Shown in pieces: positions 15,801-24,600 of a stretch of DNA of 56,165 nt. Each line of letters starts with the position of its first letter. Within the stretch, counting starts at the first letter, position 1. The stretch is from Clostridia bacterium (GTDB lineage Bacteria > Bacillota > Clostridia > TANB77 > CAG-465). The stretch covers positions 1-56,165 of the forward strand of contig JAQUGQ010000011.1 of the NCBI GenBank assembly GCA_028684095.1. The letters are read 5' to 3'. Position numbers and translations under genes: made by a program. The notes beneath the pieces are model-generated. The model was not told the origin of the DNA. It saw only the letters and a program-made list of their open reading frames with translations, and ran no database searches.

Positions 15801-16670
15801 ATGATAGATTTACATACACATACAAACTATTCTGATGGAACATGGAATTTAAAAGAGCTTTTAGAAAATGCTGAAAAAAACGGGGTTAAAATTCTAGCTA
15901 TAACAGATCACGATAATGTAAAAGTTCATAAAGAATTACAAAACATAGATTATAGTAATATGTTTTCAGGAAAGTTAATTGCTGGTGGGGAGTTTAATGC
16001 AGTATTTAACAATTCTAAAATAGAATTATTGGGATATGGATTTGATGTTGATACAATTGATAAATGGACGGATGATATATATAACGTAAATAAATCAAAA
16101 CCGGATTTAAAAGAAGAGTTTAGACTAATGATGGAAGCTTGTCATAAAAATAATATTAAAGTAGATGATATAGAATATGAACCATCAATGGGATGGCCAA
16201 TTGACTTTATATTTGAATCAATAAAAAAATATGATGAGAATAGACAACTATTTACTGTTAAAGAATGGGATGATATTGATCATTTTTTTAGATGCTGTAC
16301 TTGTAATACTGATTTTCCGCTATATATTGATTTTTCTAGTCAGGTTCCGAATGCTAAAACAGTTACAAATACAATAAGGAATGCAGGCGGTAAGGTATTT
16401 GTTGCACATTTATTTACATATCCTCTTAGAGATTACATATCGTATTTAGATAAAATGAGAGAAGAAAATATAATTGATGGAATAGAAGTTTATTATTCGA
16501 ATTTTACCGATGAGCAAATTAATATTTTAGAAGCTTACTGTAGAAAACATAATTTACTTATGTCTGCTGGAAGCGACTGTCATGGAAATAAAAAACCTGA
16601 CAGAAAGATTGGTACTGGATATGGTAATATGAATATTAGTGAAGATATAATAAAAAATTGGTGTCAATAA
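15801..16670 (+). CDS. PHP-domain metal-dependent phosphoesterase
   Basis: 289-aa PHP protein: DLHTHTNYSDGT (about 3-14; HxH), ITDHDN (about 37-42), GGEFNA (about 60), VFVAHLFTYPLRDY (about 197-210) and SAGSDCHG (about 262-269) supply the usual four metal-binding motif groups. Close relatives include RNase AM/YciV-like 3'-5' nucleases and 3',5'-nucleotide phosphatases. It starts 9 nt after the kinase stop, with weak SD AAGAATGA. Together with the NDT and kinase it suggests a nucleotide-processing pathway. No terminator is obvious before the chimera. Confidence 0.82.
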   Translation: MIDLHTHTNYSDGTWNLKELLENAEKNGVKILAITDHDNVKVHKELQNIDYSNMFSGKLIAGGEFNAVFNNSKIELLGYGFDVDTIDKWTDDIYNVNKSKPDLKEEFRLMMEACHKNNIKVDDIEYEPSMGWPIDFIFESIKKYDENRQLFTVKEWDDIDHFFRCCTCNTDFPLYIDFSSQVPNAKTVTNTIRNAGGKVFVAHLFTYPLRDYISYLDKMREENIIDGIEVYYSNFTDEQINILEAYCRKHNLLMSAGSDCHGNKKPDRKIGTGYGNMNISEDIIKNWCQ

Positions 16671-16732
16671 CATCAAGAAAAACAATTAATTGAAAAATAT
16701 AATATAAAAGACGAATAGAAAGAGGTGTGAAT

Positions 16733-17143
16733 ATGAAATTTAATAAATTAATACCAGAGCTAACAGTCAGTTATATATATAAGAGTAAAGAATTTTATAT
16801 AGAAGTTCTAGGATTTCAATTAGAATATGAACGCTTAGAAAATAAATTTGCATTTATATCTTTAAAAGGATGTCAAATAATGTTACAAGAAAAAACAGAT
16901 TCAGATAAGTGGGATAAGTCTTTATTAGAATATCCTTATATCAATACTCTAATTTTAGATGAACCAACAAATCATTTGGATTTAGATTGTCTAGAAGCTT
17001 TAGAAAACGTTATATCTGAGTTTGAGGGTATAATAATAGTAATTACGCATGACAGAAGATTTATATCTAAATTAGGGGATGCTGAAATTTTAAAAATACA
17101 GGATTGTAATTTAATTAGCATTGATGATAAAGAAGTGTATTAA
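16733..17143 (+). pseudogene. In-frame chimera: VOC N-terminus fused to ABC-F C-terminus
   Basis: The first 68 or so residues copy the VOC protein of 4074-4278 with a few substitutions. At 16937/16938 the sequence jumps to the ABC-F gene at the position equivalent to 2968 and runs to its stop codon. The result is a 136-aa open frame with half a VOC module and the last ABC-F segment (Walker [10 protein letters not shown] and ITHDRRF, no Walker A). Neither half could be enzymatically active. It is the junction of a tandem duplication of 2968-4278. It retains an RBS (AGAGGTG) and so may be translated; most likely a dead fusion. Confidence 0.85.
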
Positions 17144-17235
17144 ACAAAAAAGAAGTCACGAAAATTGTGATTTCTTTTTTGTTTAATAACATACTATAAT
17201 AAATATGTAATGAAATTTCTAATGCAAAATTATAC

Positions 17236-17279
17236 AAAACCAAAAGAATTTTCAGCCTAAAAAACTAGGACTTCTTATT
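17236..17279. repeat. Direct repeat of 4515-4558 (right copy 1)
   Basis: 44-nt block with AAAACCAAAAGAA and TAAAAAACTAG intact, about 37 of 44 positions equal to the left copy. It directly follows the ABC-F tail terminator and precedes the minus-strand gene end, where it replaces the terminator of copy 1. Confidence 0.5.
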
Positions 17280-17284
17280 GTACG

Positions 17285-17833
17285 TTATTTTTTACACCAT
17301 TTCTGAAACTCTATAGAGCTAATTTCAAATACTGGTTTTAAATATTGTTTGCATGTAAAATTATCCTCTGCAATTTTTATAGTATAATCTTGTTCTATCC
17401 AGTCTCTAAAACAACTAGTTAAAGTCTCTATAACTTCGTTTTTAGAGTTATAAATAAATATACCATTTTCGTTATTTGAAGAGTTATCTTCAATGTTATA
17501 CCAATTATCATTCTGGTTGTATATAATAAAAGTATGGGTTTTATGAATATTTAATTTTTCATCTATGTATTCTAAATAATATGTTTCATTATATATTTTA
17601 TTATTATCTAAATAGTCTCTTAGTAACTCAACAACATCCCAACACCAAGCACACTTGTTTTCTAATACACTTATCGGGGTTTGTAGTACATATAAACTAT
17701 CTATATCTATTTTTTCGAAATCTTTAGGAAAATATTTATTATTATTTTTATCAACAAATCCATACATAATATTTTCTTTTATGTATCTATAAAATTCATA
17801 AGGACTTAATTTATATAATTTATTTAATTTCAT
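17285..17833 (-). CDS. Transglutaminase-like hypothetical protein, copy 2
   Basis: 182 aa, same length as copy 1 (3320-3868) with no indels and many conservative changes. The candidate catalytic residues are kept: Cys in CAWCWDVVELLRDYL, His in THTFIIY, acidic in WYNIED. So it is probably still functional, having diverged under selection. The start at 17833 (MKLNKLYKL) follows GGTG on the minus strand; a longer frame to 17878 has no RBS. See copy 1 for what is and is not known. Confidence 0.6.
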   Translation of the reverse strand: MKLNKLYKLSPYEFYRYIKENIMYGFVDKNNNKYFPKDFEKIDIDSLYVLQTPISVLENKCAWCWDVVELLRDYLDNNKIYNETYYLEYIDEKLNIHKTHTFIIYNQNDNWYNIEDNSSNNENGIFIYNSKNEVIETLTSCFRDWIEQDYTIKIAEDNFTCKQYLKPVFEISSIEFQKWCKK

Positions 17834-17934
17834 AATTATCACCAGTAATAGTATACCAAAAAAAGGAATTGTTTTCAACTGAAATTAGAAAAAAGAAATA
17901 AATATAGAAAAATTTCAACGTATTCATATTTAAT

Positions 17935-18105
17935 TAGCATTGATGATAAAGAAGTGTATTAAAGAAAAAATAAATCACAATTTCGTGATTTATTTTTTCT
18001 TTAATAACATACTATAATAAATACGTAATGAAATTTTTAATGCAAAATTATACAAAACCAAAAGAATTTTCAGCCTAAAAAACTAGGACTTCTTATTGTA
18101 CGTTA
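17935..18105. repeat. Third partial copy of ABC-F tail plus terminator and 44-nt repeat
   Basis: Starts with the last 26 or so nt of the ABC-F coding end (equivalent to 3138-3173), then a variant of its terminator (AATCACAATTTCGTGATT, with both arms changed together), and the repeat at 18054-18097. A second duplication junction, joining sequence equivalent to about 3960 to 3138. Confidence 0.75.
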
Positions 18106-18490
18106 TTTTTTACACCATTCTTGAAACTCTACAGAGTTAATCCCAAATACTGGTTTTAAATATTGTTTGCATGTAAAATTATCCTCTGCAATTTTTATAG
18201 TATAATCTTGTTCTATCCAGTCTCTAAAACAACTAGTTAAAGTCTCTATAACTTCGTTTTTAGAGTTATAAATAAATATACCATTTTCGTTATTTGAAGA
18301 GTTATCTTCAATGTTATACCAATTATCATTCTGGTTGTATATAATAAAAGTATGGGTTTTATGAATATTTAATTTTTCATCTATGTATTCTAAATAATAT
18401 GTTTCATTATATATTTTATTATTATCTAAATAGTCTCTTAGTAACTCAACAACATCCCAACACCAAGCACACTTGTTTTCTAATATACTT
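18103..18490 (-). pseudogene. Truncated copy 3 of the transglutaminase-like gene
   Basis: Matches the last 128 or so codons of copy 2 almost exactly (ending EWCKK-stop at 18103), starting inside the CAWCWD motif region; the homology stops at about 18490. There is no start codon and no N-terminus, and the deaminase gene begins its 3' end 34 nt further on. A recent partial duplicate, since it is more similar to copy 2 than copy 2 is to copy 1. Confidence 0.8.
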
Positions 18491-18523
18491 ACTTTGTTAG
18501 TTCTTTTGGTTATAGCTATTATC

Positions 18524-19030
18524 CTAATATGTTATTTTACCTTGTTTTTTCGCCCATTCTAGAAAAGGTACTTCAGTATATTTACTATATTTTTGATTTT
18601 CTTTAATGATATTATTTTTATCCTGTAAATATTCTAATATGCTATTATCTCTAAATCCATATGTTGTAGCTGTTTCATAATTTAGTGAATAATATATTGT
18701 TTGTATTTTCGCCCAACAAGCAGCTGAAATACACATAGGGCAACTTTTTGAAGTTGTAACTAATATACAGTCACTTAAATGAATCCTATCTAAAAGTTTA
18801 CATGCTTTTTTTATAGCATTTATTTCAGCATGAGCTATTGGATCTTTTTCAAATAATACAGTACTTCTTGTAATTACTAATATCTTATATTTTCCATCTA
18901 TTATTTGTATTATTCCAGCACCAAATGGTCCACCGATATTTCCATTTACACCTTCATCTGCATATATTGAAGATAGTTTAAATGTATAATCAACACATTC
19001 ATTTAAATCATCATATATTTTATTTAACAT
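18524..19030 (-). CDS. Cytidine/guanine deaminase-family (CDA fold) zinc deaminase
   Basis: 168 aa. The zinc site is HAEINAI (about 77-83, His and catalytic Glu) plus SCPMCISAACW (about 106-116, PCxxC-like). The long C-terminal tail (EVPFLEWAKKQGKITY) resembles guanine deaminase-type (GuaD) members rather than tRNA-adenosine deaminases. It would deaminate a free purine or pyrimidine base. SD GGAGGA precedes the ATG on the minus strand. It adjoins the duplicated block and is probably the first ancestral gene right of the island. Confidence 0.8.
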   Translation of the reverse strand: MLNKIYDDLNECVDYTFKLSSIYADEGVNGNIGGPFGAGIIQIIDGKYKILVITRSTVLFEKDPIAHAEINAIKKACKLLDRIHLSDCILVTTSKSCPMCISAACWAKIQTIYYSLNYETATTYGFRDNSILEYLQDKNNIIKENQKYSKYTEVPFLEWAKKQGKITY

Positions 19031-19177
19031 TTTTTATCCTCCTCATTTGTATAGATAAATTATATAATATATTATATAATTTTGCAAGTAAATATGTCGA
19101 AAATATAAAAGGATTTTTATATTAAACAAGAAAATAAAAAAAAATGTTATTTCAACACATTTTGATAAGATTATTTA

Positions 19178-19206
19178 TTGTATTAATTTTAATGTTATGT
19201 TATAAT
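19178..19206 (+). promoter_or_regulatory. Promoter of the prenyltransferase gene
   Basis: TTGTAT (19178-19183), 17-bp spacer, TATAAT (19201-19206). Confidence 0.6.
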
Positions 19207-19231
19207 ATAAAGAATAAGTTAGGAGTAATGT

Positions 19232-20113
19232 ATGGAATTTAAAGAACAAATTTTAGAGTATACTAAAGAAATAAATAAATATTTAGATAATTCGTTAATT
19301 ATCCAAAATGTACCTGAACGTAGGCTTTTGGAGTCAATGAAATATAGTTTAATGGCTGGCGGAAAAAGACTTAGACCTATTTTAGTAATAGCAACATATA
19401 AATTGTTTAAATATGATTATTTAAATGTAATTCCATTTGCAATTGCAATGGAATTGGTTCATAATTTTTCTTTAATACATGATGATTTACCGGCAATAGA
19501 TAATGATGATTTTAGACATGGCATTCTTACTAATCATAAGAGGTTTGATGAAAGTACAGCAATACTTGCAGGAGATGGACTTTTAAATAGTGCATATCAA
19601 ATAATAAGCGAATCATTAATGGATAAAGATAATTTAGATAATAAAATTATAGCATATAATGAATTTTCTAAAGCAGTTTTTAGAATGATAGCTGGTGAAT
19701 ATGTTGATATTGATTCGGAAGGTAAAGATATCCCTTATGAAATACTTGAATATATTCATCAAAATAAAACTGGTGCACTTCTAAAAGCGTCTGTAAAAAT
19801 GGGTGCAATTTTAGCTGGAGCAAGTGAATATGATATATCTAAAGTTACAGAATATGCAGATAAAATTGGGCTTAGCTTTCAAATAAAAGATGATATACTA
19901 TCTGAAACTGGTGATGAGAAAATAATGGGTAAACCGGTTGGTAATGATAAAAAAATGAAGAAATGTTCATTTGCAACAATATATGGTATAGAGAAATCAA
20001 ATGAGATTCTTGAAACATTAACTAATGAAGCTATAGAAATATCAAAAACTTTTGGAATACAATCGGAGTTCTTTAAATGTTTTGCTTTATTCGTAAAAAA
20101 CAGAAATTATTGA
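19232..20113 (+). CDS. ispA: Polyprenyl (farnesyl/geranylgeranyl) diphosphate synthase
   Basis: 293-aa trans-isoprenyl diphosphate synthase. It has GGKRLRP (about 42-48), the first Asp-rich motif HDDLPAIDNDD (about 85-95), KTGALLKASVKMGA (about 185) and the second motif QIKDDILSETGD (about 212-223). The two residues before the first DD (LIH) and the two-residue insert LP are those of bacterial farnesyl diphosphate synthases. It condenses IPP with allylic diphosphates in the cytoplasm for quinone, undecaprenyl or carotenoid precursors. Start at 19232 with AGGAG. The C-terminus is slightly atypical (KCFALFVKNRNY), lacking the usual final R-R/K motif. Confidence 0.88.
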   Translation: MEFKEQILEYTKEINKYLDNSLIIQNVPERRLLESMKYSLMAGGKRLRPILVIATYKLFKYDYLNVIPFAIAMELVHNFSLIHDDLPAIDNDDFRHGILTNHKRFDESTAILAGDGLLNSAYQIISESLMDKDNLDNKIIAYNEFSKAVFRMIAGEYVDIDSEGKDIPYEILEYIHQNKTGALLKASVKMGAILAGASEYDISKVTEYADKIGLSFQIKDDILSETGDEKIMGKPVGNDKKMKKCSFATIYGIEKSNEILETLTNEAIEISKTFGIQSEFFKCFALFVKNRNY

Positions 20114-20144
20114 AAATATTTGCAAATTGAAGGAGTGAAAAATC

Positions 20145-20513
20145 ATGAGAAGAATAGTTTTATTCATAATTATTTTAACAATTTTAACATTATCAATTTT
20201 TATTGTATATAACAATTATATTGATAAATCTAAAATTTTTAAAATAGATATTAGGGGTACAGTTAAAAATATTTCGATATTTGGGGATACTGCAACTATA
20301 TTAGTTGAAGGTCAAAAAGAAGCTGATACATATTATGATAAAGCATCTATTAGAATAGATAAAAAAACTTTAATTACAAAAGTTCCACTTAATAGAATAA
20401 TTGATATAAGTGAAATAACTGTAGGAGATAAAGTAGAAGTAACATTTATAGGGCCAGTAGCAGAAAGCTATCCTGTACAAGCTGTAGCAGAATTAGTAAA
20501 TTTAATTGAATAG
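20145..20513 (+). CDS. DUF3221-like membrane-anchored protein
   Basis: 122 aa with an N-terminal membrane anchor (about 4-24) and an extracellular small beta-barrel domain: ATILVEGQKEADTYYDKASIRIDKKT, VGDKVEVTFIGPVAESYPVQAVAELV (about 50-120), the landmark of DUF3221/YobA-type proteins. There is no lipobox Cys. SD AAGGAGTG. It lies 31 nt after ispA and is probably cotranscribed. Function unknown. Confidence 0.68.
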   Translation: MRRIVLFIIILTILTLSIFIVYNNYIDKSKIFKIDIRGTVKNISIFGDTATILVEGQKEADTYYDKASIRIDKKTLITKVPLNRIIDISEITVGDKVEVTFIGPVAESYPVQAVAELVNLIE

Positions 20514-20639
20514 TAGAATACTGTGAAAAAAATTGTAGTAAAACAAAAGCTTATAATATTATTTGTTTGAGTTATTTAACATATATTATTTTTAGTGATT
20601 TTTAATATTTTGAATGAGCATAAAAATAAACCTAAGTAA

Positions 20640-20731
20640 AATAACATTTATAATTTTATGTAGCAATTATAATGTATAGTACATACTATATATTAGCGGT
20701 AGACGCTAGTATATAGGAGGTAAGTGATATT
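20640..20731 (+). promoter_or_regulatory. Conserved leader of Cys-rich gene 1 with hairpin at the RBS
   Basis: Almost identical to the leader at 21077-21163. TATTAGCG-loop-CGCTAGTA forms a conserved stem directly before the SD ATAGGAGG, with the loops differing (GTAGA versus ATTAT). Further upstream are GTAGCAATTA, AGTACATA and CATACTATA; the last fits a sigmaK-type -10 (CATAnnnTA), which is only suggestive. 20514-20639 otherwise has no gene. Confidence 0.6.
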
Positions 20732-20941
20732 ATGTTATATGATGAAAATAAATGTTGTTACGAAAACAAATGCTGTAGAGAAAACAAATGCTGTGAAAAG
20801 AAAATAGTTAAATCAGAGCCAGTTAAAATCGAGAAAAAAGAAAATAATTGGAAAGAAGACTATTGTAAATGTTATTGTAAATGTTTAACTAAAAGAGATT
20901 CTAGATTCGATTCTGAAGAAGAAACTGAAGACGCAGAATAA
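20732..20941 (+). CDS. Cys-rich small protein 1 (ENKCC repeats)
   Basis: 69 aa, not recognised as a known family. It has three ENKCC repeats at the N-terminus (about 5-23), a Lys-rich spacer, YCKCYCKC (about 45-52) and an acidic end (SEEETEDAE). In all 11 or so Cys in CC or CxC pairs, suiting metal binding or disulphide crosslinking. SD TAGGAGGT directly after the hairpin. Tandem with gene 2 (same leader, same terminator, different protein). A spore-coat or metallothionein-like protein is the most natural guess; neither is shown. Confidence 0.7.
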   Translation: MLYDENKCCYENKCCRENKCCEKKIVKSEPVKIEKKENNWKEDYCKCYCKCLTKRDSRFDSEEETEDAE

Positions 20942-20951
20942 TTTTGTAGTA

Positions 20952-20980
20952 AAAGAAAAGCTTAACTGCTTTTCTTACAT
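20952..20980 (+). terminator. Terminator of Cys-rich gene 1
   Basis: AGAAAAGC-TTAACT-GCTTTTCT stem followed by TACATAAAA; the same element occurs after gene 2 at 21455-21480. Confidence 0.7.
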
Positions 20981-21076
20981 AAAAGTCATATATAAATATT
21001 ATTTATTTTAAAAGAAATGGATTAAAATACATTTCTTTTAGTTAATTTCCTTAAATATATATTATGTACAAGTATA

Positions 21077-21163
21077 ATAACATTGTAAATATATGTAGCA
21101 ATTAATAGATAAAGTACATAATATATATTAGCGATTATCGCTAGTATATAGGAGGTAAAAAAT
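21077..21163 (+). promoter_or_regulatory. Conserved leader of Cys-rich gene 2 with hairpin at the RBS
   Basis: TATATTAGCG-ATTAT-CGCTAGTATA stem adjoining the SD ATAGGAGG, and the shared upstream motif set with gene 1 (GTAGCAATTA, AGTACATA, CATAATATA). The stem is identical and the loop differs between the two units. Confidence 0.6.
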
Positions 21164-21358
21164 ATGAGCTGTAACAAAGAATTTGATAGAAAAGAAAATG
21201 ATTGTGGTCAAGATGTTGGAGAAGTATGTTTTAAAGTAAAACTTACACCAAGTTGTAAAAAACCTGAACCATGCTGTCAAAAACCTGAACCATGCTGTCA
21301 AAAGCCTGAACCATGCTGTCCAAGATGTGTACCATGTTGTCCAAGATGTAGACACTAG
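21164..21358 (+). CDS. Cys-rich small protein 2 (KPEPCC repeats)
   Basis: 64 aa. A polar N-terminus is followed by three KPEPCC(Q) repeats (about 33-52) and a CPRCVPCCPRCRH end, with 14 or so Cys. The repeats are also repeated in DNA (CCTGAACCATGCTGTC, three times, 21265-21320). SD AGGAGGT. Repeats of Pro-Glu-Pro-Cys-Cys suggest an extended crosslinked or metal-binding structure, perhaps in the spore coat. Not assigned to a known family. Confidence 0.72.
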   Translation: MSCNKEFDRKENDCGQDVGEVCFKVKLTPSCKKPEPCCQKPEPCCQKPEPCCPRCVPCCPRCRH

Positions 21359-21454
21359 TAATAGAAAAAAAATCATATAATTGTAAAAATTTAATTTCAA
21401 ATTTATATACAATATTGTATAAATTATATCAAATTAAACTATTTTCAAATAAAA

Positions 21455-21480
21455 GAAAAGCTTAACAGCTTTTCCTACAT
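21455..21480 (+). terminator. Terminator of Cys-rich gene 2
   Basis: AGAAAAGC-TTAACA-GCTTTTCC stem followed by TACATAAAA, a copy of the element after gene 1. Confidence 0.65.
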
Positions 21481-21630
21481 AAAATTATATAAATATTATT
21501 TATCTCAATGGAATGTATGAAAATATATTCTTTTTTACTATAATTTTATTCAACATATAATTAACTTTAACAGTAATTAATAAATATGTGACAAAATATG
21601 ATGTTTTATAGCATTTTTACAATGTTATTA

Positions 21631-21659
21631 TTGATTTATGTTCATATTTGTAATATAAT
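21631..21659 (+). promoter_or_regulatory. Promoter of smc
   Basis: TTGATT (21631-21636), 17-bp spacer, TATAAT (21654-21659). Confidence 0.65.
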
Positions 21660-21695
21660 AAGTTTATATTCAAATAAGATATGAAGAGGTATAAT

Positions 21696-24600
21696 ATGCA
21701 ATTAAAGAAGATAGAACTACAAGGTTTTAAGTCATTTGCTGGTAAAACAGAAATTGATTTTTTAGATGGTATAACTACTATAGTAGGACCAAACGGAAGT
21801 GGTAAAAGTAATATAGCTGATGCTGTAAGATGGGTGCTTGGAGAACAAAGTGCTAAAATTTTGCGTGGAAGCAAAATGGAAGATATTATATTTTCAGGAA
21901 CAGAAAGTAGAAAAAAAGTAGGTTTTGCTGAAGTTTCGTTATACTTGGATAATTCAGATTGTTCATTACCTGTAGAATATAGTGAAGTAGTAGTAACTAG
22001 AAGAGTATTTAGAACAGGTGAAAGTAATTATTTGATTAATTCTAATGAATGTAGACTTAAAGATGTTCAAGAAATATTTATGGATACTGGTGTTGGTAAA
22101 GATGGATACAGTATAATTGGACAAGGTAAAATTGATGAAATATTATCAAATAAATCTGAAGAAAGAAGAGCTATATTTGAGGAAGCTTCTGGTATAATGA
22201 AATATAAAACTAGAAAAGAAGAAGCTAGTAAAAAATTAATAAGTGCAGATAATAATTTATCTAGAGTTAATGATATACTAAATGAGATAGAAAATACAAT
22301 TTTACCCCTAGAAGAAAAAAGTATAAAAGCTAAAAAATATTTAAAATTGAGAGATAACTTAAAAGAATTAGATGTTAATATATTTTTAACTAGTATAAAA
22401 GAAAATGCATCAAACCTTGCTGAACTAGATAGTAAAATTGAAATATTACTAAATGATATTAATTTAGAAGAAAAAGATGCTATTGAACTTGAGAAAGCAA
22501 AACTTAATATTAAAGATAGATTAGAGGAAATAAACTTTAAAATAGAGGAGGCCCAAGCTAAATATTTTGAAATTGAAAATAACTCGGAAAAATTAAATTC
22601 AAAAGTTGATTTGGATAAGTTAAGTATTCAAAATGGCTCAGAAAATATATCTAGACTTGAAATTGAAATATCTGAGGAACTTAATAAAATAAGTATATTA
22701 AATGATGAGATTAAAATAAAGATTGAAAAAAAAGAATCTCTGAATTTAAACAAGGTAAGATTTGAAAACGAGTTAAAAGAAAAAGAAAATTCATTATTTG
22801 ATATACTAAAAACATTAGATGAAAAAGGCGAACATATTGAAAAGATAAAGTTAAAATCACAAGAATTAGAAGAAGAATTAAATAATTGTAATTTAGAAAT
22901 ATCTTCAAGTAGTGCTACAATAGATTCGAATAAAAAACAAATTTTAAATGTGGAAAAATCATCAACAAATCATATATTTGAAAAAGATAGATTAGTTATG
23001 GATCAAGATGATATTACTTCCATTTTGAATAAAAATGTATCTAAATTTAATAAAAATGATGAAGAAATGAATTTAAATAATATTAATTTAGAAAACGAGA
23101 ACAAGTTATTAAATGAAATAACTGTGAAAAAAAATAAATTGAATGAAGAACTTATGAGTGTTAAATCAAAATATTCATATTTAACAAATTTAAAAAATGA
23201 AAATGAAGGATATTTTAAAAGTGTTAAAAGTGTACTGGATTATGTTAAAGAAAACAGTATTAAAAATGTTTATTGTACTGTAGCTACTGCTATTAGCACA
23301 GATGAAAAATTTGAAAAGGCTATAGAAGTTGCTTTAGGTAATTATCTTCAAAATATAATTGTAGATTCACCTGAAGATGCTAAAGGTTTAATAGAATATT
23401 TAAAAACTAATTCATATGGTAGAGCAACTTTTTTACCACTTACAAGTATGAGAAAAGTTGACAATGAAGATGTAAGTAAATATAAGCAATATAATGGATT
23501 TATTGGTAGTGCAACTTCACTTTTAAAGTTTGATAAGAAATTTGAAAATGTTATAAATCATGCTTTAGACAAGTGTATTATAGTAAGTGATTTAGATAGT
23601 GCTAATTATATCTATTCTAAAGCTAAAGGTCAAATAAGGATAGTAACACTAGATGGTGAGCTTATATCTTCATCTGGAAGTATAACAGGTGGACAAACTT
23701 CAAATAGAACATCAGGGCTTATAGGTAGAGATGAAAAAATAAAATCATTAGAAAAACTAACAAATGAAAAAGAGTTAGAGAAAGAAAAATTAGATAGTGA
23801 AAGTTTAGAAATAATTTCTAAATTAAAAATTGTAGAAGAAACATTAAATAATTTAAAATTTTCTAGAGATTTACTAAGTATTGAAGTTGCTACTTATACA
23901 GAAAAATTAGAAAATATCAAAAAAGAAATATCCAAATCAGAGGAAAATAATTTTAAATCTGAAGAAGTAAAACATACACTTTTAAATGAAAATGAGAGTT
24001 TAGTAAAACATATCTATCAAATAAATAAAAATATAAGTGATATAAATAATGAAATAACAAATTTAAATTCTGAAATAGAAGAATACACAAGGTTTAATAA
24101 AGCAAAAGAACAAACAATAAATTTTTTAAATGAAGATATTGTGAATTTGAAAATATCCCTTTCATCATTTGATGAAAGTTCTATATCAATTGATGAAATG
24201 AAAGCTAAGTTAGAAATGGATATAAAAAACTTTGAAGAGGGTATTAATAAGAGGAATAAACAAAAAGAAGAATATCTATTAGATATAATAAATTTTCAAA
24301 ATGATATAGATAATACAAGTAAAGAGGTTGAAGCTTTAATAAAATTTAAACAAGATTATTTAGATATATCAGAAAAATTAAGAATAGATAGAAAAGATTG
24401 TATAAATAAGCAAGATATTTTAGAACTTAAAATGCTTCAAAGTATCAACAAAATAGTGAAAATCAAAGAAGAAAAATCAAAAGTTGAAAACAGAAAAATT
24501 AAATTTGATATAGAAATAGATAATTTAAAAAATAAAATGTGGGATGATTATGAGTTTACTATATCATCCGCTAAGGAATATTATAATAGTATACCTATTA

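Noticed and set aside
16733-17143. Functional ABC or glyoxalase protein
   Set aside because: It has only part of a VOC module and lacks the Walker A and signature of the ABC domain; both parts are exact duplicates joined at a recombination junction.
21262-21345. CRISPR-like or tandem-repeat array
   Set aside because: The short repeats are in-frame KPEPCC protein repeats without spacers; no CRISPR array is present in the window.
20732-21358. RiPP precursor peptides for the radical SAM enzyme
   Set aside because: They lie 19 kb away, have no maturation gene nearby and lack a leader-peptide look; the Cys pairs suit structural or metal-binding proteins better.
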